Below, piece after piece: positions 34,975-43,510 of a stretch of DNA of 64,000 nt. The stretch spans positions 1 to 64,000 of the forward strand of contig NZ_BCQP01000069.1 of the NCBI RefSeq assembly GCF_001552135.1, read 5' to 3'. Source of the DNA: Actinomadura chibensis NBRC 106107. GTDB taxonomy: Bacteria; Actinomycetota; Actinomycetes; Streptosporangiales; Streptosporangiaceae. How positions within the stretch are numbered: the first letter of the stretch is position 1; every line of letters starts with the position of its first letter. Position numbers and translations under genes: made by a program. The notes under the pieces are model-generated. The model searched no databases. It was not told the DNA's origin and worked only from the letters and a program-made list of their open reading frames with translations.

Positions 34975-35988
34975 TTAGGCGGTTAGGAGGGCGGGGATTG
35001 GGATGTTCACTGTTTGGGCGAGCCAGCCGAAGCCGCCCAGGCCTGAGGGGTCGGTCAGTTCGGCGTCTTCGCCTGCGTGGCAGAGGGCGGAGACGTAGGC
35101 GCGGGGGTCCTGGTGGGCCAGGGAGAGGGCGGGACGGACGCCGGTGAGGCCGAGGGCGCGCAGCGCCTTCCGCTGGGTGGTCAGGAGGGTGGACGTGGCT
35201 CCGGCGCGTTCTCCGGCGGTGGTGCAGGCGTCCAGGGCCACGTGGGCGGTGACGTCGCAGGAGCCGTCCGGGACGGCGGGGACGGTGAGCCCGTCCCGGT
35301 AGCCGGTCAGCGTCCCGTACACGGGGCGGGAGTCGCGTGAGTGCGAGTAGTCGACGGCCAGGGCGAGTCCGCCGGAGAGGCGTCCGATCACGGACGCCCA
35401 GGCGGCGCAGCGCGGGTGGCCGATCTCGGCGCGGTCGCCGGGCTCGTGCAGGGGCCACCAGCGGTCCAGCCAGGCGCGGTCCTCGGCGGTCGGGGACGGG
35501 CCGGGCCGCTCGACCCCCGTCGACGGCTGGACGAGCACCGTCCGCATGCCGTCAGGAGTGTGTTCGACGACGTCGAGCGGCACATTGTCGAGCCATTCGT
35601 TGGCGACGGCGAGGCCGGTGATGTGGTCGGGCAGGTCGGCGCGCCAGGTGATCCGCGGCGGGGTGTCGGCGGGGCGGGGCGCGATCTCGACGGCGGTCGG
35701 GGCCAGCCGCGGCGCCAGGTCGGACGGGACGCACCCCAGGATGTTGCTCAACAGCCGTCCGGACCCGGCGCCGATGTCGACGATGTCCAGCCGGTCGGGA
35801 TGTCCGAGGAGAGCGTCGACCTCGACCAGGAGGCGGGCGATCGCGGCGGCGAACCGAGGGGAGGCGTGCACCGACGTCCGGAAATGCTCGGCGGGGCGTT
35901 CGCCGCGCCGGTAGAAGCCCCCGTCCCCGTACAACGCGCGCTCCATCGCGGTGCGCCATGGCAGCCACTCGGTAACCAACGCGTCCAC
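34975..35988 (-). CDS. MidA/NDUFAF7-type (DUF185) SAM-dependent methyltransferase
   Basis: A 337-residue methyltransferase of the DUF185 class, whose mitochondrial member NDUFAF7 dimethylates an arginine of complex I subunit NDUFS2 during assembly. The N terminus has MERALYGDGGFYRRGERPAEHFRTS (pieces; family GxxGYY and PxxxF region). The SAM-binding motif is VDIGAGSGRLL. The family-diagnostic NEWLDNVPLDVVEHTPDG corresponds to NE-x-x-DA-x-P in homologues. GLALAVDYSHSR matches the later G-x-x-x-x-I-D-Y-G motif. Start GTG 35988, divergent from the histidine kinase gene. An orphan nuoD, the bacterial NDUFS2, lies at 29037-30185. Confidence 0.85.
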   Translation of the reverse strand: MDALVTEWLPWRTAMERALYGDGGFYRRGERPAEHFRTSVHASPRFAAAIARLLVEVDALLGHPDRLDIVDIGAGSGRLLSNILGCVPSDLAPRLAPTAVEIAPRPADTPPRITWRADLPDHITGLAVANEWLDNVPLDVVEHTPDGMRTVLVQPSTGVERPGPSPTAEDRAWLDRWWPLHEPGDRAEIGHPRCAAWASVIGRLSGGLALAVDYSHSRDSRPVYGTLTGYRDGLTVPAVPDGSCDVTAHVALDACTTAGERAGATSTLLTTQRKALRALGLTGVRPALSLAHQDPRAYVSALCHAGEDAELTDPSGLGGFGWLAQTVNIPIPALLTA

Positions 35989-36097
35989 GAGTGTGACGTT
36001 ACCGTGGGCGGGCTGCCCGGTCGGTCCATCCTGTGGCCGACGGGCGTACTACTTGTGGCTGATCCAGGGCTGATCTGCGGCTACGTACCCTGTCGGC

Positions 36098-37270
36098 ATG
36101 GTGGTGCGCGCGTGGGACTGGCTGCGGGGCAACAAGCCGCTGGTCGATGCCTTCTTCGCGGCTCCGCTGGTGCTCTTCTCCCTGCCCGATCTGCTGAGGG
36201 GGCCCTTCGGGGTTTCCAGGGGGACGTACGCGCTGTTGATGGTGGTGTTGACCCTGCCGCTCGTACTGCGCAGGACGTTCCCGCGCGCCGTGTTCACGGT
36301 GGTCGCGCTGATCTCGTGTGTCCAATGCCTGGCGGGTGTCAATCCCGTGCCCGCGAACGTTGCCGTCCTGATGGGGTTGTACACGGTGACTACCAGTTAT
36401 GCGTTCCGCTGGGGTTTGGCGGCGGCATTGGTCGGCGAAGTGGGGGCGGCCATGGCGACTTTCCGCTATCCGACGGGAGTGAGCACCAGGAAGTCCACGT
36501 TCACCATCCTCGCGGTGGTGGTCGCGGGGGTGTGGGTCCTTGGTCTGCACATGCGGACGCGTCGCGCGTACCTGCGTTCGGTAGAGGAACGGGCGACGCG
36601 CCTAGAGCAGGAGCGCGACAACGAGGTGAAGATGGCGATGGCCGCAGAGCGCGCGCGTATCGCCCGTGAGTTGCACGATGTTGTGGCCCATAACGTCAGC
36701 GTGATCGTTGTGCAGGCGGACGGCGCGTCCTATGCGATCGACACCGACGTAGGACGGGCCAGGCAAGCGCTGGAGACCATCTCGAACACGGGACGGCTGG
36801 CCTTGGCGGAAATGCGTCGTCTGCTGGGCGTCCTGCGGGAGAACGACGACGTGAGTGTGTACGCGCCTCAGCCGGGGGTCGCGCAACTGGACGAGTTGGT
36901 CGAGCAGGTGCGCGCATCGGGGTTGCCCGTCAATTACGAGGTGGAAGGGACGCCGGTGCCCATGTCGGAGGGACGGCAGTTGACCGTTTACCGGATCGTC
37001 CAAGAGGCGTTGACCAATACGCTCAAGCACGGAGGTCCGCGCGTAGCGGTGTCCGTCCGGATGCGGTACTCGCGCGACGCCCTGGAGATCCAGGTGGACG
37101 ACGACGGACGGGGCGCCGCCGCACCCGACGACGGACGGGGGCACGGTCTCGCCGGGATGCGGGAGCGCGTCGCCGTGTACGGAGGCCGCGTCCGTGCCGC
37201 ACCGCGTTCTGGAGGGGGCTTCGAGGTGGTGGCGTGGATACCGGTACGCGAGGAAGTGGGTGCCACATGA
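36098..37270 (+). CDS. two-component sensor histidine kinase, NarL/HisKA_3 type
   Basis: A 390-residue membrane kinase. Five or six hydrophobic segments in residues about 14-155 form the sensor without a recognisable outer loop domain, as in DesK-like or YxjM-like kinases. The dimerisation and phosphoacceptor region is ERARIARELHDVVAHNVSVI with His193. The HATPase_c domain has QEALTNTLKHGGPRVAV (N box), VDDDGRGAAAP (G1) and GHGLAGMRERVAVYGG (G2). Its stop overlaps the response-regulator start (ATGA), so they form a cognate pair. The signal is unknown; membrane perturbation or envelope stress is typical for this kinase type. Confidence 0.95.
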   Translation: MVVRAWDWLRGNKPLVDAFFAAPLVLFSLPDLLRGPFGVSRGTYALLMVVLTLPLVLRRTFPRAVFTVVALISCVQCLAGVNPVPANVAVLMGLYTVTTSYAFRWGLAAALVGEVGAAMATFRYPTGVSTRKSTFTILAVVVAGVWVLGLHMRTRRAYLRSVEERATRLEQERDNEVKMAMAAERARIARELHDVVAHNVSVIVVQADGASYAIDTDVGRARQALETISNTGRLALAEMRRLLGVLRENDDVSVYAPQPGVAQLDELVEQVRASGLPVNYEVEGTPVPMSEGRQLTVYRIVQEALTNTLKHGGPRVAVSVRMRYSRDALEIQVDDDGRGAAAPDDGRGHGLAGMRERVAVYGGRVRAAPRSGGGFEVVAWIPVREEVGAT

Positions 37271-37965
37271 CGGACGCGGACGAGACGGCGCCGCCGATCC
37301 GGGTCGCGCTGGTCGACGACCAGGAACTCGTGCGGGCCGGGTTCCGCATGGTGCTGGACGCGCAACCCGATATCGAGGTCGTGGGCGAGGCCGGAGACGG
37401 GGTGCAGGCTCTGGAACTGCTACGCGGCACCAAGGCGGACGTCGTTCTCATGGACGTCCGGATGCCGCGGATGGACGGCATCGAGGCGACCCGCAACGTG
37501 GTCGCAGGTTCCGGTCCGAAAGTCGTCATCCTGACCACGTTCGACCTGGACGAGTACGCGTTCGCGGCCATAAAGGCAGGCGCCGGTGGGTTCTTGCTGA
37601 AGGACGCGGGTCCGGCGCAGTTGATCGAGGCGATCAAGTCGGTCCATTCAGGGGACGCCGTGGTCGCGCCCAGCACCACGAAGCGGTTGCTGGACCGGTT
37701 CGCCGTCCATCTGCCGGACGCTGAGGCGAAAGCGGACGGGGCGCTGGAGAGCCTCACCGAGCGTGAGGGCGAGGTGCTCCGGCTCGTCGCGCGCGGGATG
37801 TCGAACGCGGAGATCGCGGCGCGACTGTACGTCTCGGAGGCCACCGTGAAGACGCACATGGGGCGGATCCTGATGAAGCTGGGGCTCCGCGATCGGGTGC
37901 AGGCCGTCGTGTTCGCCTACGAGACAGGTCTGGTCAAAAGCGGCCAAGGCGACAACTCTCCGTAA
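37267..37965 (+). CDS. two-component response regulator, NarL/FixJ family
   Basis: A 232-residue regulator. The receiver domain (about 13-130) has VALVDDQELVRAGFRMVL, phosphoacceptor Asp63 in VLMDVRMPRMDG, the Thr in ILTTFDLDEY and the Lys in FLLKDAGP. The LuxR-type HTH at about 165-225 has LTEREGEVLRLVARGMSNAEIA (pieces) and YVSEATVKTHMGRILMKLGLRDR (pieces). ATG 37267 overlaps the kinase stop. A 10-bp inverted repeat follows at 37985-38020. Targets are unknown; the downstream chaplin and the LolD/FtsX exporter are nearby candidates. Confidence 0.95.
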   Translation: MTDADETAPPIRVALVDDQELVRAGFRMVLDAQPDIEVVGEAGDGVQALELLRGTKADVVLMDVRMPRMDGIEATRNVVAGSGPKVVILTTFDLDEYAFAAIKAGAGGFLLKDAGPAQLIEAIKSVHSGDAVVAPSTTKRLLDRFAVHLPDAEAKADGALESLTEREGEVLRLVARGMSNAEIAARLYVSEATVKTHMGRILMKLGLRDRVQAVVFAYETGLVKSGQGDNSP

Positions 37966-37984
37966 CGCCTTGTCGTCTGCTGGC

Positions 37985-38020
37985 GGTCATTTGCCTTCGC
38001 CATGGACCACGCAAATGACC
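37985..38020. repeat. 10-bp perfect inverted repeat between response regulator and chaplin genes
   Basis: GGTCATTTGC (37985-37994) pairs exactly with GCAAATGACC (38011-38020), with a 16-base spacer. No U-tract follows. It is either the end of the two-component transcript or an operator for the chaplin gene. Confidence 0.6.
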
Positions 38021-38126
38021 TGCCTGAGAGTAGCGGGGTAACTACCGTACGCGACGCCGCCTTTGCGGGCGACGTCGGCACTTGTCAGAACGGGCCTGCT
38101 AAGCCCATGTACGGGAGGACCTCTTC

Positions 38127-38435
38127 GTGCTCAAGAAGCTTGCCGCCACCGGCGCCCTCGGCCTTGCCGTCGCCAGCTCCGCCCTGGTCGCGACGCCCGC
38201 CCACGCGTCGGCCTACGGCGGCGACCACGGCCACTGCCACCACAAGTGCCATCCGAAGGGCCATCACCACGGCCAGTTCAACGGCAACCACACCAGCGGA
38301 AACTTTTCGATCCTGGGCGGGAACCAGGTGAACGCGCCGATCTCCATCCCGGTCAACGTGTGCGGCAACGCCATCGCGGTGATCGGCTTCGCGGCGGCCC
38401 AGTGCAAGGGCGGTGCGTCGGTCGAGAACGGCTGA
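38127..38435 (+). CDS. chaplin-family secreted protein with His/Cys-rich insert
   Basis: A 102-residue exported protein. The signal peptide runs to PAHA at residue 27 (LAATGALGLAVASSALVATP). Residues 34-48 carry eight His and two Cys (HGHCHHKCHPKGHHH), unlike ordinary chaplins. Residues about 56-95 form the chaplin domain: SGNFSILGGNQVNAPISIP, VNVCGNAIAVIGFAAAQCKG, with the two conserved Cys that form a disulfide. Chaplins assemble into amyloid-like surface films that let aerial hyphae break the water surface. With one chaplin domain and no sorting signal it is a short chaplin. GTG 38127 follows GGGAGG by about ten bases. Confidence 0.9.
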   Translation: MLKKLAATGALGLAVASSALVATPAHASAYGGDHGHCHHKCHPKGHHHGQFNGNHTSGNFSILGGNQVNAPISIPVNVCGNAIAVIGFAAAQCKGGASVENG

Positions 38436-38470
38436 CGCGTCACCGGCGGGCACGGATGCCCGGCGGCCGG

Positions 38471-38499
38471 GCGCCGGAGATCGTCCAGATCTCCGGCGC
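38471..38499 (+). terminator. hairpin terminator after chaplin gene
   Basis: An 11-bp perfect stem GCGCCGGAGAT (38471-38481) / ATCTCCGGCGC (38489-38499) with a 7-base loop, 36 bases after the stop and without a strong U-tract. Confidence 0.8.
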
Positions 38500-38872
38500 T
38501 TCGGCGTTTCCGCAGGCCGAACGGAGGAGCGCCCCCACAGGACGAACATGGCCCCCACACCGGAAGGAATTCGCAGGTTCGGACGGGCCCCCGGCTGGAC
38601 GGGCAACCCGCAGGCCGGACGGGCCCCGGGGCTGCACGGGGAGCCCGCAGGCCATCCAGGGCTCCCAGGCGGACGGAGGAAACCGCAGGTGGGATGGGTG
38701 GCTGTAGCCGGAAGGCGTAATCCTCAGGTCGCATACGCGGACACCGTGTAGCCCCGAGGATTACACCCGGTAGCCGCGAGGCTGATGCGGGATGTAGCCG
38801 CCAGACCGATGCGAGCGCGCAGCGCGGATTCCTAGCGTGGTCACCGTTCGTCCGAGACCCGAGGGAGCAGCC
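38500..38872. other. gap with degenerate repeats and a dyad before the ABC exporter
   Basis: No gene is supported. Four loosely spaced CCGCAGG / GGACGGGC motifs recur about every 35-40 bases from 38570 to 38690. A dyad GTAATCCTC (near 38718) / GAGGATTAC (38757-38765) follows. GTAGCCGC-like motifs recur to 38805. The exporter promoter is presumably in 38760-38860 but no clear boxes are seen. Confidence 0.45.
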
Positions 38873-39649
38873 GTGACCAGCACGTTCACCGACCCGCCAG
38901 GACGCGCCGGGGGAGCCGTGGAGACGGCGCCGGCCGTCATCGCCGAAGGCGTGTCGAAGGTGTACGGGGCGGGGGACGCGGCGGTGCACGCGCTGCGCGG
39001 GGTCGGCGTCGCGTTCGCGCGCGGCGCGTTCACCGCGATCATGGGGCCGTCCGGGTCGGGCAAGTCGACGCTGATGCACTGCCTGGCGGGGCTCGACACG
39101 GTGACGTCGGGGCGGATCGTCCTCGGCGACGCCGAGATCACCGGGATGGGCGACCGACAGCTCACGATGCTGCGCCGCGAGCGGGTCGGTTTCGTGTTCC
39201 AGGCGTTCAACCTGCTGCCGACGCTCACCGCCGAGCAGAACATCCTGCTGCCCATGGATCTCGCCGGACGCAAACCGGACCGGGCGTGGTTCGCGCAGGT
39301 CGTGGACGTGCTCGGGCTGCGCGACCGGCTGCGGCACCGGCCGAGCGAACTGTCCGGCGGGCAGCAGCAGCGGGTCGCGTGCGCCCGCGCGATCGTCGCC
39401 CGGCCCGAGGTGATCTTCGCGGACGAGCCGACCGGCAACCTCGACTCCCGGGCCGGGGCGGAGGTCCTCGGGTTCCTGCGCGCGTCCGTCCGCGAGATGG
39501 GCCAGACGATCGTGATGGTCACCCATGACCCGGTGGCCGCGTCCTACGCCGACCGGGTGGTGTTCCTGCGCGACGGCGAGATCGTGTCGGAGATCGTCCG
39601 GCCGACTCCGGGCGCGGTGCTCGACCGGCTCAAGAGCCTGGAGGCGTGA
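38873..39649 (+). CDS. ABC transporter ATPase, LolD/MacB type
   Basis: A 258-residue ATPase that powers a FtsX-type permease. Walker A is GPSGSGKST, the Q-loop is FVFQAFNLLPTL, the signature is LSGGQQQRVACARAI, Walker B is VIFADEPTGNLDS and the switch His is in VMVTHDPVAAS. This is the LolD/MacB/FtsE class, which drives mechanical work on periplasmic or membrane substrates rather than bulk transport. GTG 38873 after GAGGGAG is preferred to the earlier GTG frame start. Its stop overlaps the permease start by one base (TGATG), showing coupling. Confidence 0.95.
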   Translation: MTSTFTDPPGRAGGAVETAPAVIAEGVSKVYGAGDAAVHALRGVGVAFARGAFTAIMGPSGSGKSTLMHCLAGLDTVTSGRIVLGDAEITGMGDRQLTMLRRERVGFVFQAFNLLPTLTAEQNILLPMDLAGRKPDRAWFAQVVDVLGLRDRLRHRPSELSGGQQQRVACARAIVARPEVIFADEPTGNLDSRAGAEVLGFLRASVREMGQTIVMVTHDPVAASYADRVVFLRDGEIVSEIVRPTPGAVLDRLKSLEA

Positions 39650-42144
39650 TGCTGCGCACGACCCTCGCGGGCCTGCGCGCCCACAAGCTGCGGCTGGTGC
39701 TGACCGCCGTCGCCATCACCCTCGGCGTCGGCTTCATCTCCGGGACGTTCGTCCTGACCGACACGATGGACAAGGGCGTCTCCAAGACCTTCGCCCGCTC
39801 GGCCGACAAGGTCGACGTCGCGGTGCTGCCCGATACCAACGGCGCCGACGACGGCGTTCCGGCCGCGCTGCTTCAGAAGGTGCGCGCGCTGCCCGGCGTC
39901 ACGGACGTGCAGGGGCTGGTCAAGGGCGATGCCGCGTTGGTCGGCAAGGACGGTAAGGCGGTGGGTGATTTCCCCACCGTCGGCATGTCCGTGCCGTCCG
40001 GACGGCTGCTGCGCTACGAGATGGACAAGGGACGGCCCCCTTCCGGTGGCGGCGAGACCGTGCTCGACACGGCGGTGGCCAAACGCGAGGGCTACACGGT
40101 CGGCGACACGGTCACGATCCTGGACAAGCAGCACCGCCCGCACGGCTTCAAGGTGGTCGGGCTGGTCGACTTCGGCATCGACCAGGACGCGAGCTTCCGC
40201 GGTGCCGTTGGCTTCGACGCCCCCACGACCATGCTGATGACCGGTGAGAAGACGTACCGGGAACTCGACATCGCGGGCGGCAGCAAGACGGTGGTGAAGG
40301 GCGCCGTGGGCTCGTCCTACGACGTCTACACCGGGACGGAACTCGGCGCGAAGCTGGCCAAGGCGGCGGGCGCCGACACGAAGATCATCCGCACCGGGCT
40401 GCTGATCTTCGGGCTGGTGGCGATGCTGGTGTCCGCGCTGGTCATCTACAACACGTTCTCGATCCTGATCGCGCAGCGGATGCGCGAGATGGCGCTGCTG
40501 CGCTGCGTCGGCGCCACCCGTCGCCAGGTCTTCGGCAGCGTGGTGGTGGAGTCCGCGGTGGTCGGCCTGGTCGGCTCGCTGCTCGGCCTCGCCGCCGGTG
40601 TCGGCCTCGGCGAGGGCGCGCTGCTCGTCGTGAACAGGCTGAACGCGAACGTGGCCATGGCCGCGCCGTCCCTCGCCGTGCGGACGATCATCGCCGGGCT
40701 CGTCGTAGGCGTCACCGTGACCGTCCTGTCGGCGTTCCTGCCCGCCCGCGCCGCGACCCGCGTCGCGCCCATCGCGGCGCTGCGCTCCGACCTGGAGCCG
40801 GGCAGCGGACGGTTCCGCCTCGGCGTGCCGCGCACCGTGATCTCCCTCCTGCTCGGCGGCATCGGCCTCGCCCTCGGCGCCCTCGGCTCGGTCGGCATGG
40901 AGAAGGGCGAGGCCGCGATGAACGTGGTGGCGCTCGCGGGCGGCGTGTTCTTCCTCGCGGTGATCGCGGCGATGCCGGCGCTGGTCCGGCCGCTCGGTCG
41001 GCTCGCCGGGGCCGTCCCGGCGCGGCTCGGCGGGGTCCCTGGACGGCTCGCCGTCGCGAACGCGCAGCGCGCCCCGCGCCGCACCGCGACCACCACGATC
41101 GCGCTGACCGTCGGGGTCGGGCTGATGAGCCTGTTCGCGGTGATCGCGGCGAGCGGCAAGGCGACCGCGACGCACAAGCTGGAGGAGCAGTTCCCCGTCG
41201 AGTTCCAGATCCAGACCCAGGACGGGGACGGAACCGTCCCGCAGGCGCTGGGCGGGGCGCTGCGGCAACGCCCCGAAGTCGCCCAGGTCATCGAGGCGCG
41301 CGAGAAGGAGGCCCGGGTCGGCGGCCGCAAGGAGACCGTCTCCACCATGACGGCCTCCGCGCTCGGCACGATCGTGAAACCCGAGATGAAGGATGGGACG
41401 CTGGCCGCCGCGCTCGCGCCGGGCACGGGGATGGCCGACTCCGAGACCGCCAAGAAACCCGGCCGCGGAATGGGCGACACCGTCCAGGTGAGGACTGCGG
41501 GGGGCGTCGTCCCCGTCAAGATCACCGCCGTGTACGCGCCGGGCGCCGGGCTGGACGGGATCGTCGTGCCCGAGACCGACTTCACCCGGTACTTCGGGGC
41601 GGTCGACCCGTCCGCGATCTACGTGAAGACGCGTGACGGCGTGCCCGCGTCCCAGGCCCGCAAGGCCGTGGACGACGCCGCCCACCCCTTCCCGGCGGCG
41701 AAGGTCACCTCCAGCGCCGAGTTCAAGGAGACGATGACGAAGGCCGTGGACATGGTCCTGATGATCTTCGGTGGGCTGCTCGGCCTGGCGATCATCATCG
41801 CGCTGTTCGGCATCGCCAACACGCTGACCCTGTCCGTCGTGGAGCGGACGCGGGAGTCAGCGCTGCTGCGCGCCCTCGGCCTCACCAAGCGGCAGCTTCG
41901 CCGGATGCTGTCCGTGGAAGCCCTGGTCATGGCCGTGATCGGTGCGTTCACCGGGGTCGTCCTCGGGATCGGGTTCGGCTGGGCGGCGACGAACGCGATG
42001 GCCACCGACTCGATCTTCTCCCTGCCGTATCTGCAGGTCATCGGGTTCGTCGTCCTTGCCGGCCTCGCCGGGACGGGCGCCGCGGTGATGCCGGCGCGGC
42101 GCGCCGCGAAGACGTCCATCGTGGAGTCCCTCGCCCATGACTGA
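39649..42144 (+). CDS. FtsX-like ABC transporter permease, two-repeat MacB/LolC type
   Basis: An 831-residue membrane protein with the actinobacterial duplicated layout. An N-terminal helix (LVLTAVAITLGVGFISGTFVL) and a MacB-like outer domain lead to a first FtsX domain (about 245-370, LLIFGLVAMLVSALVIYNTF, RMREMALLRCVGATRRQVFG). A central helix pair and a second outer domain precede a second FtsX domain (about 700-820, LLGLAIIIALFGIANTLTLS, RTRESALLRALGLTKRQLRR, ending AKTSIVESLAHD). ATG 39649 lies four bases after GGAGG and overlaps the ATPase stop. With the ATPase it probably exports a peptide or lipid, or regulates envelope enzymes; the substrate is unknown. Confidence 0.94.
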   Translation: MLRTTLAGLRAHKLRLVLTAVAITLGVGFISGTFVLTDTMDKGVSKTFARSADKVDVAVLPDTNGADDGVPAALLQKVRALPGVTDVQGLVKGDAALVGKDGKAVGDFPTVGMSVPSGRLLRYEMDKGRPPSGGGETVLDTAVAKREGYTVGDTVTILDKQHRPHGFKVVGLVDFGIDQDASFRGAVGFDAPTTMLMTGEKTYRELDIAGGSKTVVKGAVGSSYDVYTGTELGAKLAKAAGADTKIIRTGLLIFGLVAMLVSALVIYNTFSILIAQRMREMALLRCVGATRRQVFGSVVVESAVVGLVGSLLGLAAGVGLGEGALLVVNRLNANVAMAAPSLAVRTIIAGLVVGVTVTVLSAFLPARAATRVAPIAALRSDLEPGSGRFRLGVPRTVISLLLGGIGLALGALGSVGMEKGEAAMNVVALAGGVFFLAVIAAMPALVRPLGRLAGAVPARLGGVPGRLAVANAQRAPRRTATTTIALTVGVGLMSLFAVIAASGKATATHKLEEQFPVEFQIQTQDGDGTVPQALGGALRQRPEVAQVIEAREKEARVGGRKETVSTMTASALGTIVKPEMKDGTLAAALAPGTGMADSETAKKPGRGMGDTVQVRTAGGVVPVKITAVYAPGAGLDGIVVPETDFTRYFGAVDPSAIYVKTRDGVPASQARKAVDDAAHPFPAAKVTSSAEFKETMTKAVDMVLMIFGGLLGLAIIIALFGIANTLTLSVVERTRESALLRALGLTKRQLRRMLSVEALVMAVIGAFTGVVLGIGFGWAATNAMATDSIFSLPYLQVIGFVVLAGLAGTGAAVMPARRAAKTSIVESLAHD

Positions 42145-42252
42145 ATGGGGGGTGCGGGGTGGCCGCCGCCACCCACCGGACGGCGTGGACCGGGCCCGCG
42201 GGTACTCTGGTTCGCGCACGTCCGGTACCTACCTGAGGACTGGAACGAACCG

Positions 42253-43212
42253 ATGGACCCTGTCACGCCGTCCTCCGCCACGCCCGGAAACGGGTCGGGC
42301 GCCCCCTGGGACGCACCGGGCCCCGGGCCGGAGACCCCCGAGGACAGGCCCGCGCGCCTCGCGGTCGGCGTCGTCGGCGCGGGCCGGGTGGGCACCGCCC
42401 TCGGCGCGGCGCTGTCCCTCGCGGGGCACCGCGTCGTCGCCGCGACCGCCGTGTCCGAGCGGTCCCGGACCCGCGTCGAGGAACGCCTCCCCGGCGCGGC
42501 GATCGCACCGCCGCCCGAGGTCGTCACCGCCGCCGACCTGGTGCTGCTGACCGTCCCGGACGACGAACTGCCCGAACTCGCGTCCGGACTCGTCTCGGCG
42601 GGCGTCCCGGTGACCGGCAAGCTGGTCATGCACACCAGCGGACGGTACGGGGCCGCCGTCCTGGACCCGCTCACCCGCGCCGGAGCCCTGCCGCTCGCCC
42701 TCCACCCGGTCATGACGTTCACCGGACGTCCCGACGACGTGAACCGCCTCACCGGCATCTCGTTCGGCGTCACGTCGCCGGATCCGCTGCGCCCGGTCGC
42801 GGAGGCGCTCGTCGTCGAGATGGGCGGCGAACTGGTGTGGATCACCGAGGAACGCCGCCCGCTCTACCACGCGGCGCTCGCCGGAGGCGCGAACCACCTC
42901 GTCACCCTGGTCGTCGAGGCGATGGACCTGCTGCACGCCGCGGGCGTGGCCGAGCCCGGCCGGATGCTCGGCCCGCTGCTCGGCGCCGCCCTCGACAACG
43001 GCCTGCGCCTGGGCATCAACGGTCTCACCGGCCCGGTCGCCCGCGGCGACGCCGGAACCGTCTCCGACCACGTCGCCGAACTGTCCCGGGTGTCACCGGA
43101 GAGCCGCCGCGCTTACGTCGCCCTGGCCCGCCTCACCGCCGACCGCGCCCTCGCCGCCGGAATGCTCAAGCCCGAGGACGCCGAACGCCTCCTCGAAGCC
43201 CTGGCCGACTGA
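42253..43212 (+). CDS. Rossmann-fold/DUF2520 oxidoreductase-like protein, candidate ketopantoate reductase
   Basis: A 319-residue protein. After a Pro/Gly-rich stretch of about 38 residues comes a dinucleotide-binding Rossmann domain with GVVGAGRVGTALGAAL. The DUF2520 helical domain lies at about 175-315 (LALHPVMTFTGRPDDVNRLTG in pieces, LYHAALAGGANHLVTLVVEAMDLL). ATG 42253 is chosen because the upstream frame is unconserved. This family sits next to panC in actinobacteria, including mycobacteria, and PanG-type ketopantoate reductases belong to the same broad superfamily. A pantoate-forming NADPH-dependent reductase is therefore plausible but not proven; no panE or panB is in the window. Confidence 0.85.
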   Translation: MDPVTPSSATPGNGSGAPWDAPGPGPETPEDRPARLAVGVVGAGRVGTALGAALSLAGHRVVAATAVSERSRTRVEERLPGAAIAPPPEVVTAADLVLLTVPDDELPELASGLVSAGVPVTGKLVMHTSGRYGAAVLDPLTRAGALPLALHPVMTFTGRPDDVNRLTGISFGVTSPDPLRPVAEALVVEMGGELVWITEERRPLYHAALAGGANHLVTLVVEAMDLLHAAGVAEPGRMLGPLLGAALDNGLRLGINGLTGPVARGDAGTVSDHVAELSRVSPESRRAYVALARLTADRALAAGMLKPEDAERLLEALAD

Positions 43213-43314
43213 CCGGACCCGAACGTGCCCCCTCCAACTGCTCCGGCGCCCCCTCGCTGGGCTCCCGACATGATTCGGCATCGGCCTCGCTCAGCCGAAC
43301 GATCAAGCACCACC

Positions 43315-43510
43315 CCGTCCGATGAGCGCTCGCGGGCGAAGCCATCCGGTGGTTGCCCATGTGCGAGCCCGTCTGGGGGCCGCCTGTGGGCGGACCCGTC
43401 TGGCGAGCGCCCGTGGATGAAGTCATCCTGTGGGCGACTGTGGACGATTTCGTCTGGTGGGCGTTCATGGGCGAAGTCGGCTGATAGGCGCGCGTGGGTG
43501 GCCCCGTGTG
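43315..43510. repeat. 27-bp tandem repeat, about seven copies, upstream of panC
   Basis: Seven head-to-tail units of exactly 27 bp run from 43315, with boundaries at 43342, 43369, 43396, 43423, 43450 and 43477. A partial eighth copy reaches about 43520. The units share a CCGTCTGG-GGGCG-CCGTGGGCGAAG-like consensus with many substitutions. An open frame over 43225-43815 reads them as nine-residue units such as PSGGRLWAD and PSGERPWMK, but the rest of that frame looks random and an opposite-strand frame is open too, so I treat the array as non-coding. The remaining gap to panC (43521-43816) holds nothing else I can name. Confidence 0.85.
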
